64,000 nucleotides of DNA, taken from Aestuariivivens sediminis (GTDB lineage Bacteria > Bacteroidota > Bacteroidia > Flavobacteriales > Flavobacteriaceae). The DNA lies in NCBI RefSeq assembly GCF_022662105.1, contig NZ_JAKMCP010000001.1:372001-436000 (forward strand), written 5' to 3'. The stretch's first letter is position 1; each line of letters starts with the position of its first letter. A program made the position numbers and the translations under genes. Below, piece by piece: positions 47,601 to 56,900 of this stretch. Below the pieces are notes generated by a model. That model saw nothing but the letters and a program-made list of their open reading frames with translations. It was not told the origin of the DNA and made no database searches.

Positions 47601-47725
47601 ATAAATCCTCTAAATCTTAAGTTTACATATGTTATAAGATGTTGTAAACCTAAGGAAGTTATACTGTTCATAATGCTATTCTTTAAGGCTTTGTTATTTA
47701 GTTGTCCTAGTTTGTATTTTTTCAT
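44636..47725 (-). CDS. Atypical SusC-family transporter, second pair of PUL 3
   Basis: I choose ATG 47725 (MKKYKLGQ); the longer frame overlaps the preceding SusD. About 1029 residues. The hydrophobic signal segment (about 40-58, ending VVIGQ) is set back from the start, so ATG in MNSITSLG (about residue 19) could be the real one. A divergent carboxypeptidase-D-like domain follows. The usual VVVGYG..KK box before the plug is missing; instead DVVYSDELEKSSLNNPLESLYGQL leads into the plug (SINIRGRGTLNNNSVLVIVDGF, SVLKDGTALARYG). The barrel is normal. Its partner SusD is next. Confidence 0.93.
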   Translation of the reverse strand: MKKYKLGQLNNKALKNSIMNSITSLGLQHLITYVNLRFRGFICVLALILSTQVVIGQAEEVSVYVEDGSGLPLEGVIIQSMDNFSELVKTDESGVATLNILVNGLIKLTLGDMEETVLVKTKKVKVQLNNSDKRVNLGFGLSKSVDETTSSIDVVYSDELEKSSLNNPLESLYGQLTGLMVLQNGGEPWNRNPSINIRGRGTLNNNSVLVIVDGFERNLSTLALLDIESVSVLKDGTALARYGQRGANGVILVTTKRGNKGSLKAEFTIDQGWNFAFREPEFLNSYDYARAVNQASILDGNAPVYSDQDLFGFQSNEDPFLLPNVNWFDETFRDFGNTTNISGRFSGGSKTLKYFASVNYQNERGLFDNTNFDNRYDSQLKYDRFNFRTNIDLDVTNTTKFILNATGYIDGRTVPGAQVSGIMNALYRIPSAAFPVRTPNGEFGGTEFYDNNPVALVSSTGVRQPNGRQIMVDGQIIQDLSGLVKGLSAELALAYDNQVVYTENRIREFLYESLSFLRDPLTGEIIDSFATVFGSETDLNFSSGFGDQVRHATLYGKLNYDKIWGNHKLNASLMYHQDKRVNDGQYNTFLHQNSMVSASYGYKNRYFIDHVLSYAGSSVLPDGDRFGFFPAFSAGWIVNRENFLKDSKTIDYLKLRLSWGISGNDSMNYNLAEQAFGGGGGYYFTSNNNSSGGISEGRLATVGLTYENSIKTNIGIDLKLLGGLSMTADVFYDKRENILIGTGGAIPSLIGVTTAIENAGEVKSQGLETSLLWKKEVGDFKYFIGGNFTFAKNEIVEMNEEFQPYDYLRETGNPVGQQFGLESLGFFQNQADIDNSPQQLFSEVRPGDIKYKDQNGDGVIDNLDVVPIGYAGGYPEIYYGINFGYEMKGFGVDILFQGIANQTIYLNTPSVFWPLRGNATLSDFSANSWTPETAQTATLPRLSLLENNNNFRRNDIWLTRGDYLKLRRFEIYYNFPDHLVSKLAIKKAKLYGRGMNVLSFDAIRDADPEAIGIGYPTLASYHLGLKIEF

Positions 47726-47756
47726 TTGATAGTGATTAGTTGTATTCAAGTTGTAG

Positions 47757-49520
47757 TTATTCCCATCCCGGGTTTTGCACCAAACCATAACCTTTATTTA
47801 TTTCGTCTGGCGGAAACGCACTTAAGTACCATTTTGGAGAGAAGTCGTTCTTCCAATAGCGCTCTGGAAGCTCGTTAATTTCGTATGTAAATTGACCGTT
47901 CTCACGTATTGTATTAACGCCATATATTGGTGTGGTAAAACTGTCTTCCATTTTCCAGCGAATAATATCAAACCAACGTACTTCTTCCTGATAAAATTCT
48001 AGAGCTCTTTCCTTTAACACGGCCTCCCGAAATTCTACTTGAGATAATCCGGTTGGAAGACCATTTAAACCTGCACGATTTCGAACGTAATTAACAGCGT
48101 CATAAGCAGCTTGCGTTGGTCCTCCATTAGACTCGTTTAAAGCCTCTGCATAAGACAAATAAATTTCAGGCAATCTTAAATATGGCCATTGTACTATTGA
48201 TTGCACAGAAGTAGCAGTATTTCCATCTAGCCAAAACTTTCTTTGTCTAAAACCGGATTTGCTTCCGTTATGACCGATATTCCTTCTCTCTCGGCCACCA
48301 ATCCATAATTCTGCTGTACGTCCTCTATAACTGTCACCATTTACCAAAACACTTTCATATAATCTCGGATCTCTATTGGCCCATGGGTCATTTGGATCCC
48401 ATCCAGAACCTGGAGCATCTATCGGGGTGCCATCTGCCATGGGAAACATATCTACATAATTTCCCGTAGGAACGGCAGCTCCGTAGTTTGAACTCTGGAA
48501 AAAATAATATGAGGTTGCCCAAAAACCTTGAGTTCTAAATCGTACTCTTGTACTAATTAGAATCTCACCATTTCCTCGTTTGTAATAGCCATCTTGGAAA
48601 TCCTGTCTTGGGTTTCCAGTATTGACGAGATCATATCCTCCATTAGCATTAATATTGTCTAGTAGATCCTTTGCAGCCTCCGCAGCCCGGGTCCATAAAT
48701 TGGAATCGTATCCACCATGCCAAGTCATATTTTTATCAGATGCTTCGCCGGCCATAAAGGGTTCATTGCTATTAAATAAAGGACTCGCTCCAAATAACAG
48801 TACCCGAGCCTTCAAACCCATAGCTGCCGCTTTTGTAAAGCGCCCATCCCAATTAGATAAATCCTGTATCGTCCAAGGTAATAATGGAATAGCTTCATCA
48901 ATAAGAGACACTATATTATTCATGGTTTCTTTTGAAGTTGATCTGGGTAAAAACGTGTCTTCGGTGGGAATATAAGCATGGTCTACCCAAGGCAAACCTC
49001 CAAAATGTCGAAACATGTCCGTATAGTGAATAGCAATAATCATCTTGGCCTCTGCTTTCAACTGTTCTTTATATTCTGTGGGAGCATCTGGTACACGATC
49101 GACATTCTCGATAATGTTCCATCCAATCCGAATACCTTCCCAGCTTTCTTCTTTAGTGTAATGATATTTGGTGTTAGAAGCATCATTTTCTACCGCTGCA
49201 GAATACTGACCATTATAATAAAGTCTATTGGGACCACCCCATGCCAAAAAGCTTGTACCTATATCGGTCAGGGATTCTAATAAGTCCATACCTATTTTAT
49301 TGCGTTTGGCAGGCCAACCTGTGTTTAAGCCATAGGGTAAGGTTACGTATCCACGCCACAAATAACGTTCGGTTAATTCTATTGAGTTAAAAATAGTATC
49401 TGAAGTGACATCTATACTCGGTTCTTTTTCAAGGAAATCATTCCCGAACTCAACCTCTTCACAACTGTTAATAACCAATGCTAATAATGCAATGATGTAA
49501 ATTAATGTCTTTGTTTTCAT
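47757..49520 (-). CDS. SusD-family lipoprotein, first pair of PUL 3
   Basis: A 587-residue SusD-like protein with a lipoprotein signal (LALVINSCEEVEF). SusD patterns are LKAEAKMIIAIHYTDMFRHFGGLPWV, YLRLPEIYLSYAEALNESNGG, and RWFDIIRWKM with terminal GYGLVQNPGW. It follows its SusC partner by 39 bases. Together with the second pair it gives the operon two import systems, perhaps for oligosaccharides of different size or sulfation. Confidence 0.95.
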   Translation of the reverse strand: MKTKTLIYIIALLALVINSCEEVEFGNDFLEKEPSIDVTSDTIFNSIELTERYLWRGYVTLPYGLNTGWPAKRNKIGMDLLESLTDIGTSFLAWGGPNRLYYNGQYSAAVENDASNTKYHYTKEESWEGIRIGWNIIENVDRVPDAPTEYKEQLKAEAKMIIAIHYTDMFRHFGGLPWVDHAYIPTEDTFLPRSTSKETMNNIVSLIDEAIPLLPWTIQDLSNWDGRFTKAAAMGLKARVLLFGASPLFNSNEPFMAGEASDKNMTWHGGYDSNLWTRAAEAAKDLLDNINANGGYDLVNTGNPRQDFQDGYYKRGNGEILISTRVRFRTQGFWATSYYFFQSSNYGAAVPTGNYVDMFPMADGTPIDAPGSGWDPNDPWANRDPRLYESVLVNGDSYRGRTAELWIGGRERRNIGHNGSKSGFRQRKFWLDGNTATSVQSIVQWPYLRLPEIYLSYAEALNESNGGPTQAAYDAVNYVRNRAGLNGLPTGLSQVEFREAVLKERALEFYQEEVRWFDIIRWKMEDSFTTPIYGVNTIRENGQFTYEINELPERYWKNDFSPKWYLSAFPPDEINKGYGLVQNPGWE

Positions 49521-49559
49521 AAGTGCCTTTTTTTATTTTTCATTATTTCATTTACTCTT

Positions 49560-52500
49560 TTAAAGGAAATTAACCTTAACTCCTAAATTGTATACTTTCG
49601 TAAGCGGATACTGAGAATCATTAGCTGTTCTAGATTCAGGATCCGTTAGATCAAGCTTAGAAATGGTTATAAGATTCAATCCATTCATGTAGGTCCTCAA
49701 ATTACTTATACCAATACTTTTCAAGAATGCACTCTTAAAATTATATCCTAATTCTACATTTCGTAACCTTGCATACGATGCATCACGCAACCAGAAATTG
49801 GAATCTTTGGTATTATTTTGAGTGCCGACCAAAGTCATTCTTGGATATGTGGCAGAATCGGCTGTTTCTGGTGTCCATCGGCCATCGGCCATGTACTGTA
49901 GCAATGAACGATTCAAGGTTGCCCCAAAAGCAACACGGTAGGTTTCACCCAAATACCTTGAAGTATTTGTAGCTCCTACCCATGACATCGAAAAGTCCAG
50001 ATTCTTGAATCGAAAACCCATATTGAGACCAAAAACATTAAAAGGATATACAGGATAACCAATGGCTCTCTGGTCATTTTGGTCAATCACACCATCATCA
50101 TTCAAATCCTTATATACCATGTCCCCCCCTTGTAGGTCATATTGATGATCTGGCAGTTGGTCATTGCCGGTATCAGTGTCATTGTAGAATTTATCGAATA
50201 TGTATCCAAAGGGTTGTCCCACCGGCAGACCCGTTCTGTATAAATAATCTTCTGTTTGAGGAACTTCATCTTGGAAAACAATTTCATTCTTGGCATGCGA
50301 CATGTTTGCATTTATCCAATATTTAAAATCGTCATTAACAGTATGATTCCATTCGAGTTCTATTTCAAAGCCTTCATTTCGAACTTTTCCTATATTAACC
50401 GCCGGTAAGTCGTATGCTACAAATCCAGGTACTGTACCCCTAAATGTTAGAATGTCAGAGCGATTTTCTATAAAATAATCTACGTTAATACCTAGTTTAT
50501 TTTTAAGAAATTTTAAATTGATACCATAATTTTGTTTTTCGGATGTTTCCCATGAAACATTTGGATTTCCAATTTGGCCTTCACTAGCAGCTTGCTGGTT
50601 CTGTGGATTATCGGTTCCAAAACTATAGCTCCCATCAGACGGATCGTAACTATTTGGAAGATATAGAAAACGGTTTGTTCCCGGATCTCCAATTCGGTCA
50701 TTACCAACTAAACCATAAGATACTCTTAGTTTAAAAAAATCTAAAAATGATTGGTTTTTCATAAAGGATTCATTCGTCAAAACCCATCCCACAGATGCTG
50801 CCGGAAACGTTCCAAACCTTCTATTCCTTGCAAAATTTTCTGAACCGTTATACCCAATACTTAAATCTAAAAAGTACTTGTTTTTGAATTCATAGTTTAC
50901 ACGCCCAACAAAACCTACTAAACCTCTAGGAATATCTGGAAACTGCTCAGGATAATATACCTTTTGTTGGTTATAAAGAGCCAATGCTCCTACATCGTGA
51001 TCTCCAAATGAGTTTTTATAACTCAAACCTCCTTCTAAATACCAATTTCTATCAGTACCGTAAGATTCGGAGTAGCCCAAATTACCTGCAGAACCATTTC
51101 TTTGAAACACAATTTCATCACTACTTTGGTCTGCATTTGGATCGATATCCCTTAAGTAGACCGGTGTGTAATTAGGTAAAGAAGAATTACGTATTTTTCT
51201 GTGGACATAATCTGTATTGTAGGCAAATTTTGTTCGGAATTTTAATCCCTTTAAAAAATTAAGATTTTGGTTTAAACCGATATCAAAATTTAGCCTATTG
51301 CTAGTAATATTTGTATAACCCTGGCCATAATAATAACTTAAACCATCTTTTTTATTATCAGGAATGTAATCGTTACCAATAAGAATCAGTTTCCCATCAA
51401 TTATACCTGGGCTTGCAAAAGGCACCGACCAATAAGTGTTTCGAAACAATTCATTAAAATTACCATTTGTGTTGGGGCGATTAGTGACGCCAACGCGACC
51501 CCCGATGGTAATGGCCAATTTAGTGGTGCCGGTAATATCAATATCCAAATTAGTTCGGTAATTATACCTTTTGAAAGAAAAATTGTAATCATAGCCTGTC
51601 TCAAATGTTTTGAATAGGCCATCTTGATTCAATATTCCCAAAGACACAAAATATTTAACTTTTTCAGTACCACCGGTTAAATTAACGTTTCCCTGAGATT
51701 GTGATGCTGTTGGTTTTAAAATATAGTCTAACCAATCTAAGTTCGGAAACATGATCGGATCTGAACCCGTCCTAAAAGCTTCTACAACTTGAGGTGTAAA
51801 ACGAAGTTCTTCAGGAGATAAATTTGGGTTGTCATTCAGTTCTGCTTCATTATATCTCAGTGCATATGTATAACTATCTGCAAAATCGAGCAATCTGGTT
51901 GGTTCCTGAAGACCTGTTGAAAAACTTGCGGATATTTTCGGCTTTCCAAACTTACCTCTTTTAGTTGTGACCAAAACAACACCATTGGCTCCTCTAACCC
52001 CATAAACCGCTGTAGCAGATGCATCTTTTAATATGGAAATACTTTCAATTTCGTTGGGATCCAGCGATGTAAAAGGACGCTCCACACCATCTACAATAAA
52101 GAGTGGAACTGATCGTCCCTCGGATAAAGAGGCAATACCACGCAAATAAATGTTAGGTTCATCCGCGCCAGGTTGACCGGAAAACTGAACTGTCGCAAAA
52201 CCTGTTACCTTACCTGCAAGAGAATTTGCTATATTAGGAGCAGGTGATTTCACAAGCTCTTCAGATTCAACTGTACTTATGGCTCCCGTCACAGCGATCT
52301 TTTTTTGCTGTCCATAAGCGACTATTGTAATTTCATCTAAATCAGTAGTACTTACATTCAATGTGACATTTATTGAATTTTGGCCACTTACACTTATCTC
52401 TTGAGTCTGAAACCCGATATAACTAAAAATTAAAGTGCTTTCGGAAGAAACATCTATTTGATATAGCCCATCAAAATCTGTTATAGCACCATTGGTTGTG

Positions 52501-52655
52501 CCTTTTTCGAGTATCGTAACCCCTGGAAGTGGGAGTCCTTTGTCATCGATAACCAATCCTGAAACTTGTATAGTCTGTGCGTACAATAAACCGTTTATTC
52601 CCAATAAAGTGATTACTGTTAGAAATAAATGAATTCGTGTTTGTTTTATTTTCAT
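49560..52655 (-). CDS. SusC-family transporter, first pair of PUL 3
   Basis: A 1031-residue SusC-like receptor: signal peptide ending LLYAQ, carboxypeptidase-D regulatory-like domain (about 28-100), DLDEITIVAYGQQKKIAVTG as TonB-box region, plug with IYLRGIASLSEGRSVPLFIVDGV and IESISILKDASATAVYG, then the barrel to the C-terminus (YNLGVKVNFL). Probably the first large gene of the PUL 3 minus-strand operon. No -7 box was found directly upstream, so transcription may start before 53132. Confidence 0.96.
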   Translation of the reverse strand: MKIKQTRIHLFLTVITLLGINGLLYAQTIQVSGLVIDDKGLPLPGVTILEKGTTNGAITDFDGLYQIDVSSESTLIFSYIGFQTQEISVSGQNSINVTLNVSTTDLDEITIVAYGQQKKIAVTGAISTVESEELVKSPAPNIANSLAGKVTGFATVQFSGQPGADEPNIYLRGIASLSEGRSVPLFIVDGVERPFTSLDPNEIESISILKDASATAVYGVRGANGVVLVTTKRGKFGKPKISASFSTGLQEPTRLLDFADSYTYALRYNEAELNDNPNLSPEELRFTPQVVEAFRTGSDPIMFPNLDWLDYILKPTASQSQGNVNLTGGTEKVKYFVSLGILNQDGLFKTFETGYDYNFSFKRYNYRTNLDIDITGTTKLAITIGGRVGVTNRPNTNGNFNELFRNTYWSVPFASPGIIDGKLILIGNDYIPDNKKDGLSYYYGQGYTNITSNRLNFDIGLNQNLNFLKGLKFRTKFAYNTDYVHRKIRNSSLPNYTPVYLRDIDPNADQSSDEIVFQRNGSAGNLGYSESYGTDRNWYLEGGLSYKNSFGDHDVGALALYNQQKVYYPEQFPDIPRGLVGFVGRVNYEFKNKYFLDLSIGYNGSENFARNRRFGTFPAASVGWVLTNESFMKNQSFLDFFKLRVSYGLVGNDRIGDPGTNRFLYLPNSYDPSDGSYSFGTDNPQNQQAASEGQIGNPNVSWETSEKQNYGINLKFLKNKLGINVDYFIENRSDILTFRGTVPGFVAYDLPAVNIGKVRNEGFEIELEWNHTVNDDFKYWINANMSHAKNEIVFQDEVPQTEDYLYRTGLPVGQPFGYIFDKFYNDTDTGNDQLPDHQYDLQGGDMVYKDLNDDGVIDQNDQRAIGYPVYPFNVFGLNMGFRFKNLDFSMSWVGATNTSRYLGETYRVAFGATLNRSLLQYMADGRWTPETADSATYPRMTLVGTQNNTKDSNFWLRDASYARLRNVELGYNFKSAFLKSIGISNLRTYMNGLNLITISKLDLTDPESRTANDSQYPLTKVYNLGVKVNFL

Positions 52656-52772
52656 AGGGTTTTAATTTTCTTAATTTTTGTTGCTTAGTTGTTTTTTAAG
52701 TCTTGTTCTTGAATTCAGAATATTTCAGCTACCTTAATTCTGTTTATAACTCAATAAAAAATAAAACATCGT

Positions 52773-53132
52773 TTAAATTGTTTCATCAAAATAATTGGTC
52801 TGTTGAGCCACTTTAATTTTTTGGGGAACATAACCAGGAAAAGAAATTACAAAGGTGGAACTGTTGGATACCGTTAAGGAACAAATTCCATCAAAAGAGT
52901 TATGCATACCATTAGTTAATCCTTTTTCAATAACAATGGCTTCGGCCAGTGGAAATCCTGTGGAATCTTTAAGCTTACTCGAAACGATTTTTTGTTGTAT
53001 GGTTTTTGTGTCAGAAATCCAATTTGGATCGTCAATTGCACTAGAAGAAATCGATGTAAAAATGAAAAATACGAATGCATAAAGCACATACCTGTTTTTT
53101 CGAATTCTTATGCGTCTTTTTGAATTACTCAT
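52773..53132 (-). CDS. Stand-alone carboxypeptidase-D regulatory-like domain protein
   Basis: Start chosen at ATG 53132 (MSNSKRRIRIRKNR); about 119 residues. A basic N-terminus and hydrophobic stretch (about 14-32) suggest export. The rest matches only the N-terminal domain of SusC proteins (LKDSTGFPLAEAIVIEKGLTNG and FDGICSLTVSN...FPGYVPQKIKV), close to that of the SusC encoded 117 bases downstream. There is no plug or barrel. It may be a remnant of a duplicated susC or a small accessory protein. Confidence 0.6.
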   Translation of the reverse strand: MSNSKRRIRIRKNRYVLYAFVFFIFTSISSSAIDDPNWISDTKTIQQKIVSSKLKDSTGFPLAEAIVIEKGLTNGMHNSFDGICSLTVSNSSTFVISFPGYVPQKIKVAQQTNYFDETI

Positions 53133-53253
53133 AAAATGTTTAGTTTTAGTTAATTTTAGTTGCAGATAAATAAGATTCAAAACTTAGCGGTATGCTTATC
53201 AAACTATTTAGTTTTTTTTATAACTCAGTTCTCGAATTCATGAGTTTTCATGT

Positions 53254-53364
53254 TTACTTCATAAACAAATAAAGTAGTGTTACAAAAAATACAATTAGCA
53301 AACCAAAAACAATTAAACCATGTAATTTGTTTTTATTTCCCGCTTTATTAATTTTTTCATCCAT
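53254..53364 (-). CDS. Possible 36-residue single-membrane-span protein
   Basis: A 36-codon frame reads MDEKINKAGNKNKLHG followed by one strong membrane helix (LIVFGLLIVFFVTLLYLF) and MK. Polar start, helix, then stop is the look of small inner-membrane proteins. It lies upstream of, and in the same direction as, the PUL 3 genes. I do not recognise it, and no clear ribosome-binding site helps in this phylum. Confidence 0.4.
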   Translation of the reverse strand: MDEKINKAGNKNKLHGLIVFGLLIVFFVTLLYLFMK

Positions 53365-53974
53365 AATTAATTTATCTCATAACAAAGTTTCACGTTTTTA
53401 CTTTATTTTAAGATTGACGAGCGTTCAAAAAGGGGGGGCTATAAGATTATATGCCTTTCTTAATCATAGAAACCTTTGAGTTTCCCTAACTTCTTAGGAT
53501 AATCTTTAATGCCTGCGATTAAATCAAGATGACAACGTTCAAACCTTCTATTGTCAGCGATTACGTTTTATATTGACTGTGCTCTCCAATATACCATCAA
53601 CCGATATTTCACTAGATGTTCTAGAAATAACCTTAACCGTGGCAACGACTTTGTTCTTTATGAACCAATGTCCGATGATACAGTTTAATATGATATCCCT
53701 GGAACAGAGTTTTTATAAAAAGAGGGATGTACGGATAAGGACCGCATTGAAAGCGTTATTCACAAATAAAACATAGGAAAGATGTAATTGGGAGCATTTT
53801 TAAAAGGAGATATCAGGTCAATGCACCACAATCTCCCAAGCTCGATTTGAATATTAATATATTTAAAATCCAAAATCCCATTACAAGAGTCTCGCAATAA
53901 TCAATACCTCTGTAATAGAGAGTAAAGAATCATTCTGATTAGAGCTAAAGGCTATTTTTTTAAAATGAAAACCA
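53365..53974. other. Degenerate gap between PUL 3 and its HTCS gene
   Basis: The gap contains no convincing gene. On the minus strand at about 53464-53550 a short frame ends in LIAGIKDYPKKLGKLKGFYD and a stop, which could be the tail of a lost gene that I cannot name. A run of seven G (53432-53438) stands out in this AT-rich DNA. A 67-codon plus-strand frame at 53573-53776 has no family features. Confidence 0.5.
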
Positions 53975-56900
53975 CTACCCGGAGACTTCCCTATTTGTGG
54001 ATTCTTTACTAAATTTAGAAGGTGAGGCTCCAAATTGATCCTTAAAACACTTTCTGAAATATTTTAAATCGTTGAATCCTACGGCATAGCCAATCGAGCC
54101 AATATTATCGTGCTTATTCAAAATCAATTGGGCTGCTCTCTTGATGCGGATGGATCTCACAAAGGTAGACGTATCCTGCCCGGTTAAGGTTTTTATTTTT
54201 CTATAGAGTGTCGAAGGGCTGGTTGCTAATTTATCGGCTAAAAATTCTCTGTTTAAATTTTCATTCAGGAGATTTTCCTCGACTATTTTCATAGCATTAT
54301 TAATAAACTCCTCATCATGGGAGGTAACTTCGACATCCGTTGGTTGCAGGGTAATTTTCTTTGAAAAATATTCCCTTAGTTTTAACCTGTTAGTCAGTAA
54401 TCCCTGAACCTGCACTTTTAACAGGGCTGCATTAAATGGTTTAGTCACATAGATGTCAGCTCCATAGCTATAGCCCTGCTGTTGAAATACTGTGCTGGTT
54501 CTTGCTGTTAACATAACGATTGGTATATGCATGGTTTCCTTAGTTTTTCTAAGATTCTTGCATAACATAAGACCATCGACTTCAGGCATGGCCAAATCTG
54601 TAATTATAATATCAGGTAAATGCTTTAATGCTTTTTCAAAACCTATCCTGCCGTTTTCCGCTTCCATGGTATTATAAGTGTCCATGAAAAGCGTTTTAAC
54701 AAAGTTTCTAATATTGGCATTATCCTCGACGATCAACATACTTGGAAGTTGGTCATCACGGGTTTTGACAACATCATTTTGAAAGCTCACCACTTTTTCG
54801 ACTGTATAGTGAACAGGATCTTCAGCTTTTTTGAAATCCGTAATAAAATCTTCCATCGCGAAGTGGTTATTCCCCAAAGGTAATTTCACTATGAATTCAC
54901 TACCCTCGCCCTCCTCACTTTCTACCTCAATAAGGCCTTTATGTAATTTTACAATACTTTTTACCAAGGCTAACCCAATGCCCGTACCTAAAAGACTGGA
55001 AGAATTTGTATTAGAAATTTGATAAAACCGATTAAAAATTAACTTTAAACCCTCCTTCGAAATTCCAGTGCCATTATCTTTTACGGAAATCATGCAATAG
55101 CCCAATGGAAACTGATTGCTTTCGTCCTTGTTATTTGAGGTGCTCACTGTCAACACAATTTCACCATGATCTGGAGAGAATTTAAAAGCATTGGATAGGA
55201 GGTTGCACAGGACAATTTCCATTTTTTGCCTATCATAGGTTAGAGGTGTCATGACGCCTTCAGCATTAAACTGAAAATTTATGTTTCTGCTTTCGGCTAA
55301 CTCCAAAAAAGAAAGGTATATTTCATAAGCAAAGCTCTGAAAATTGCCTTCGGCTACTCTCAATTTCATTTTACCACTTTCAACTTTTCTAAAATCCAGT
55401 AATTGATTTACCAAATTTAAAAGCCGTTGTGTGTGGTAGTAAACAGTCGATAGATGTCCTTTTCTTTGATTCTCATCCAGAGTGTCATCCATCATCATTT
55501 CCACAGGTCCAGAGATTAAAGACAGCGGTGTTCTGAATTCATGAGCAACATCGGTAAAGAACTGGGTTTTCAATCTAATGAGTTCTTCTTCCTTTTTCCT
55601 TTTTAATTTAGATATTTCTAGTTTGTTTTTTAGATTATGCTCCCTTTCAATCACGAGCTTAAATAAGTATAATAACCCTATAAATATTAAAACATAGAGC
55701 ACTAAGGCTTGCCACGTTTTCCAGAACACAGGCAATACGGTGATCTTTAAACTAGCTGCTTGTGTCTCCTTCTGTATGTTTTTATTGATGGTCTTAACTT
55801 TGAAGATGTATTCACCGGCATCTAAATTCGAGTAGGTTATTTGGTTTTCATTAGTGGTTGTGTTCCAATCGGAATCAAGCCCTTCTAACATATAATTATA
55901 TGAATAGTCATAACTCGAAAGGAAGTCTAAAGCGGCATATTCTAAAGTGAGTCTATTATTATCATGAGACAAAATAATTTCAGTATTGTATTCAATAGCC
56001 TTTTCTAAAACAATATTTTCATCATCTGTTGTGCCTCCAGAAATTTCCTGTCCAGATACTTTTAGGCCTGTTAACACGACCGGCGGTATTTCGGAATTCC
56101 CAATGGTCTCCGGATCTAAAATGTTAATTCCATAGATACTGCCAAAATATAATTTCCCATTTGATCCATTTACTGCAGAATCTTCTAAAAAAGTGTTTGA
56201 CAATAATCCAGAGTTCGTATCATAATTATAAAACAGACCATCTTCTTTGTTAAATCTGGAGACCCCTTTATTCGTGCTAACCCATATATTCCCGTTGTCG
56301 TCTTCTAAGATAGCATGTATATAACTGTCTAGTAATCCATCTTTTTCTTGATATAATTTAAAGATGAATTTATCATTACCTGCTTCAATAACTTTATTCA
56401 GTCCATTCGGGGTTCCTACCCAGAGTGTTCCGCTTTTGTCCTCATGCAAACAAATAATAATATCACTACTCAGTGTTCCCGTTTTCCCATGAATTTTATT
56501 AAAGGTCTTGAAATTATCAGAAATAGAATTATATAATTTTAATCCTTGATAGGTTCCAACCCATAAACGCTCTTTGCTATCCTGTAAAAAATCACTTATC
56601 CTCTGGTCATTCAGGTATTTTTTAAAAGATTGGGTTTTCGGGTTTCCGGAATTTAAAGATTTTCTTAGCCCTCTTTGTTGTGTGCCAATCCAAAATGTAC
56701 CATCCATGGTCTGAAATAATTTTGTGATTTTTGTGAGGTAATGTTCTTCAGAGGTTACATGGTCTTTAATTTTAATTGGAACAATAGAAAACTTGGCATC
56801 ATGCTCTACTATTTCATACAGACTTGTTACGTTTGCAAGCCAGAGTGAGCTATCCCTTGCCTGGTAAATTTCCCGGACATGATCTTTTTCACCGACCAGG

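Noticed and set aside
53432-53438. Run of seven G as a possible phase-variable tract
   Set aside because: It lies in a gap with no reading frame or well-defined promoter whose spacing it could change.
53573-53776. A 67-codon plus-strand frame in the gap before the PUL 3 HTCS gene
   Set aside because: It has no family features, no signal peptide and no clear start context. The surrounding gap looks degenerate, so it was not called as a gene.
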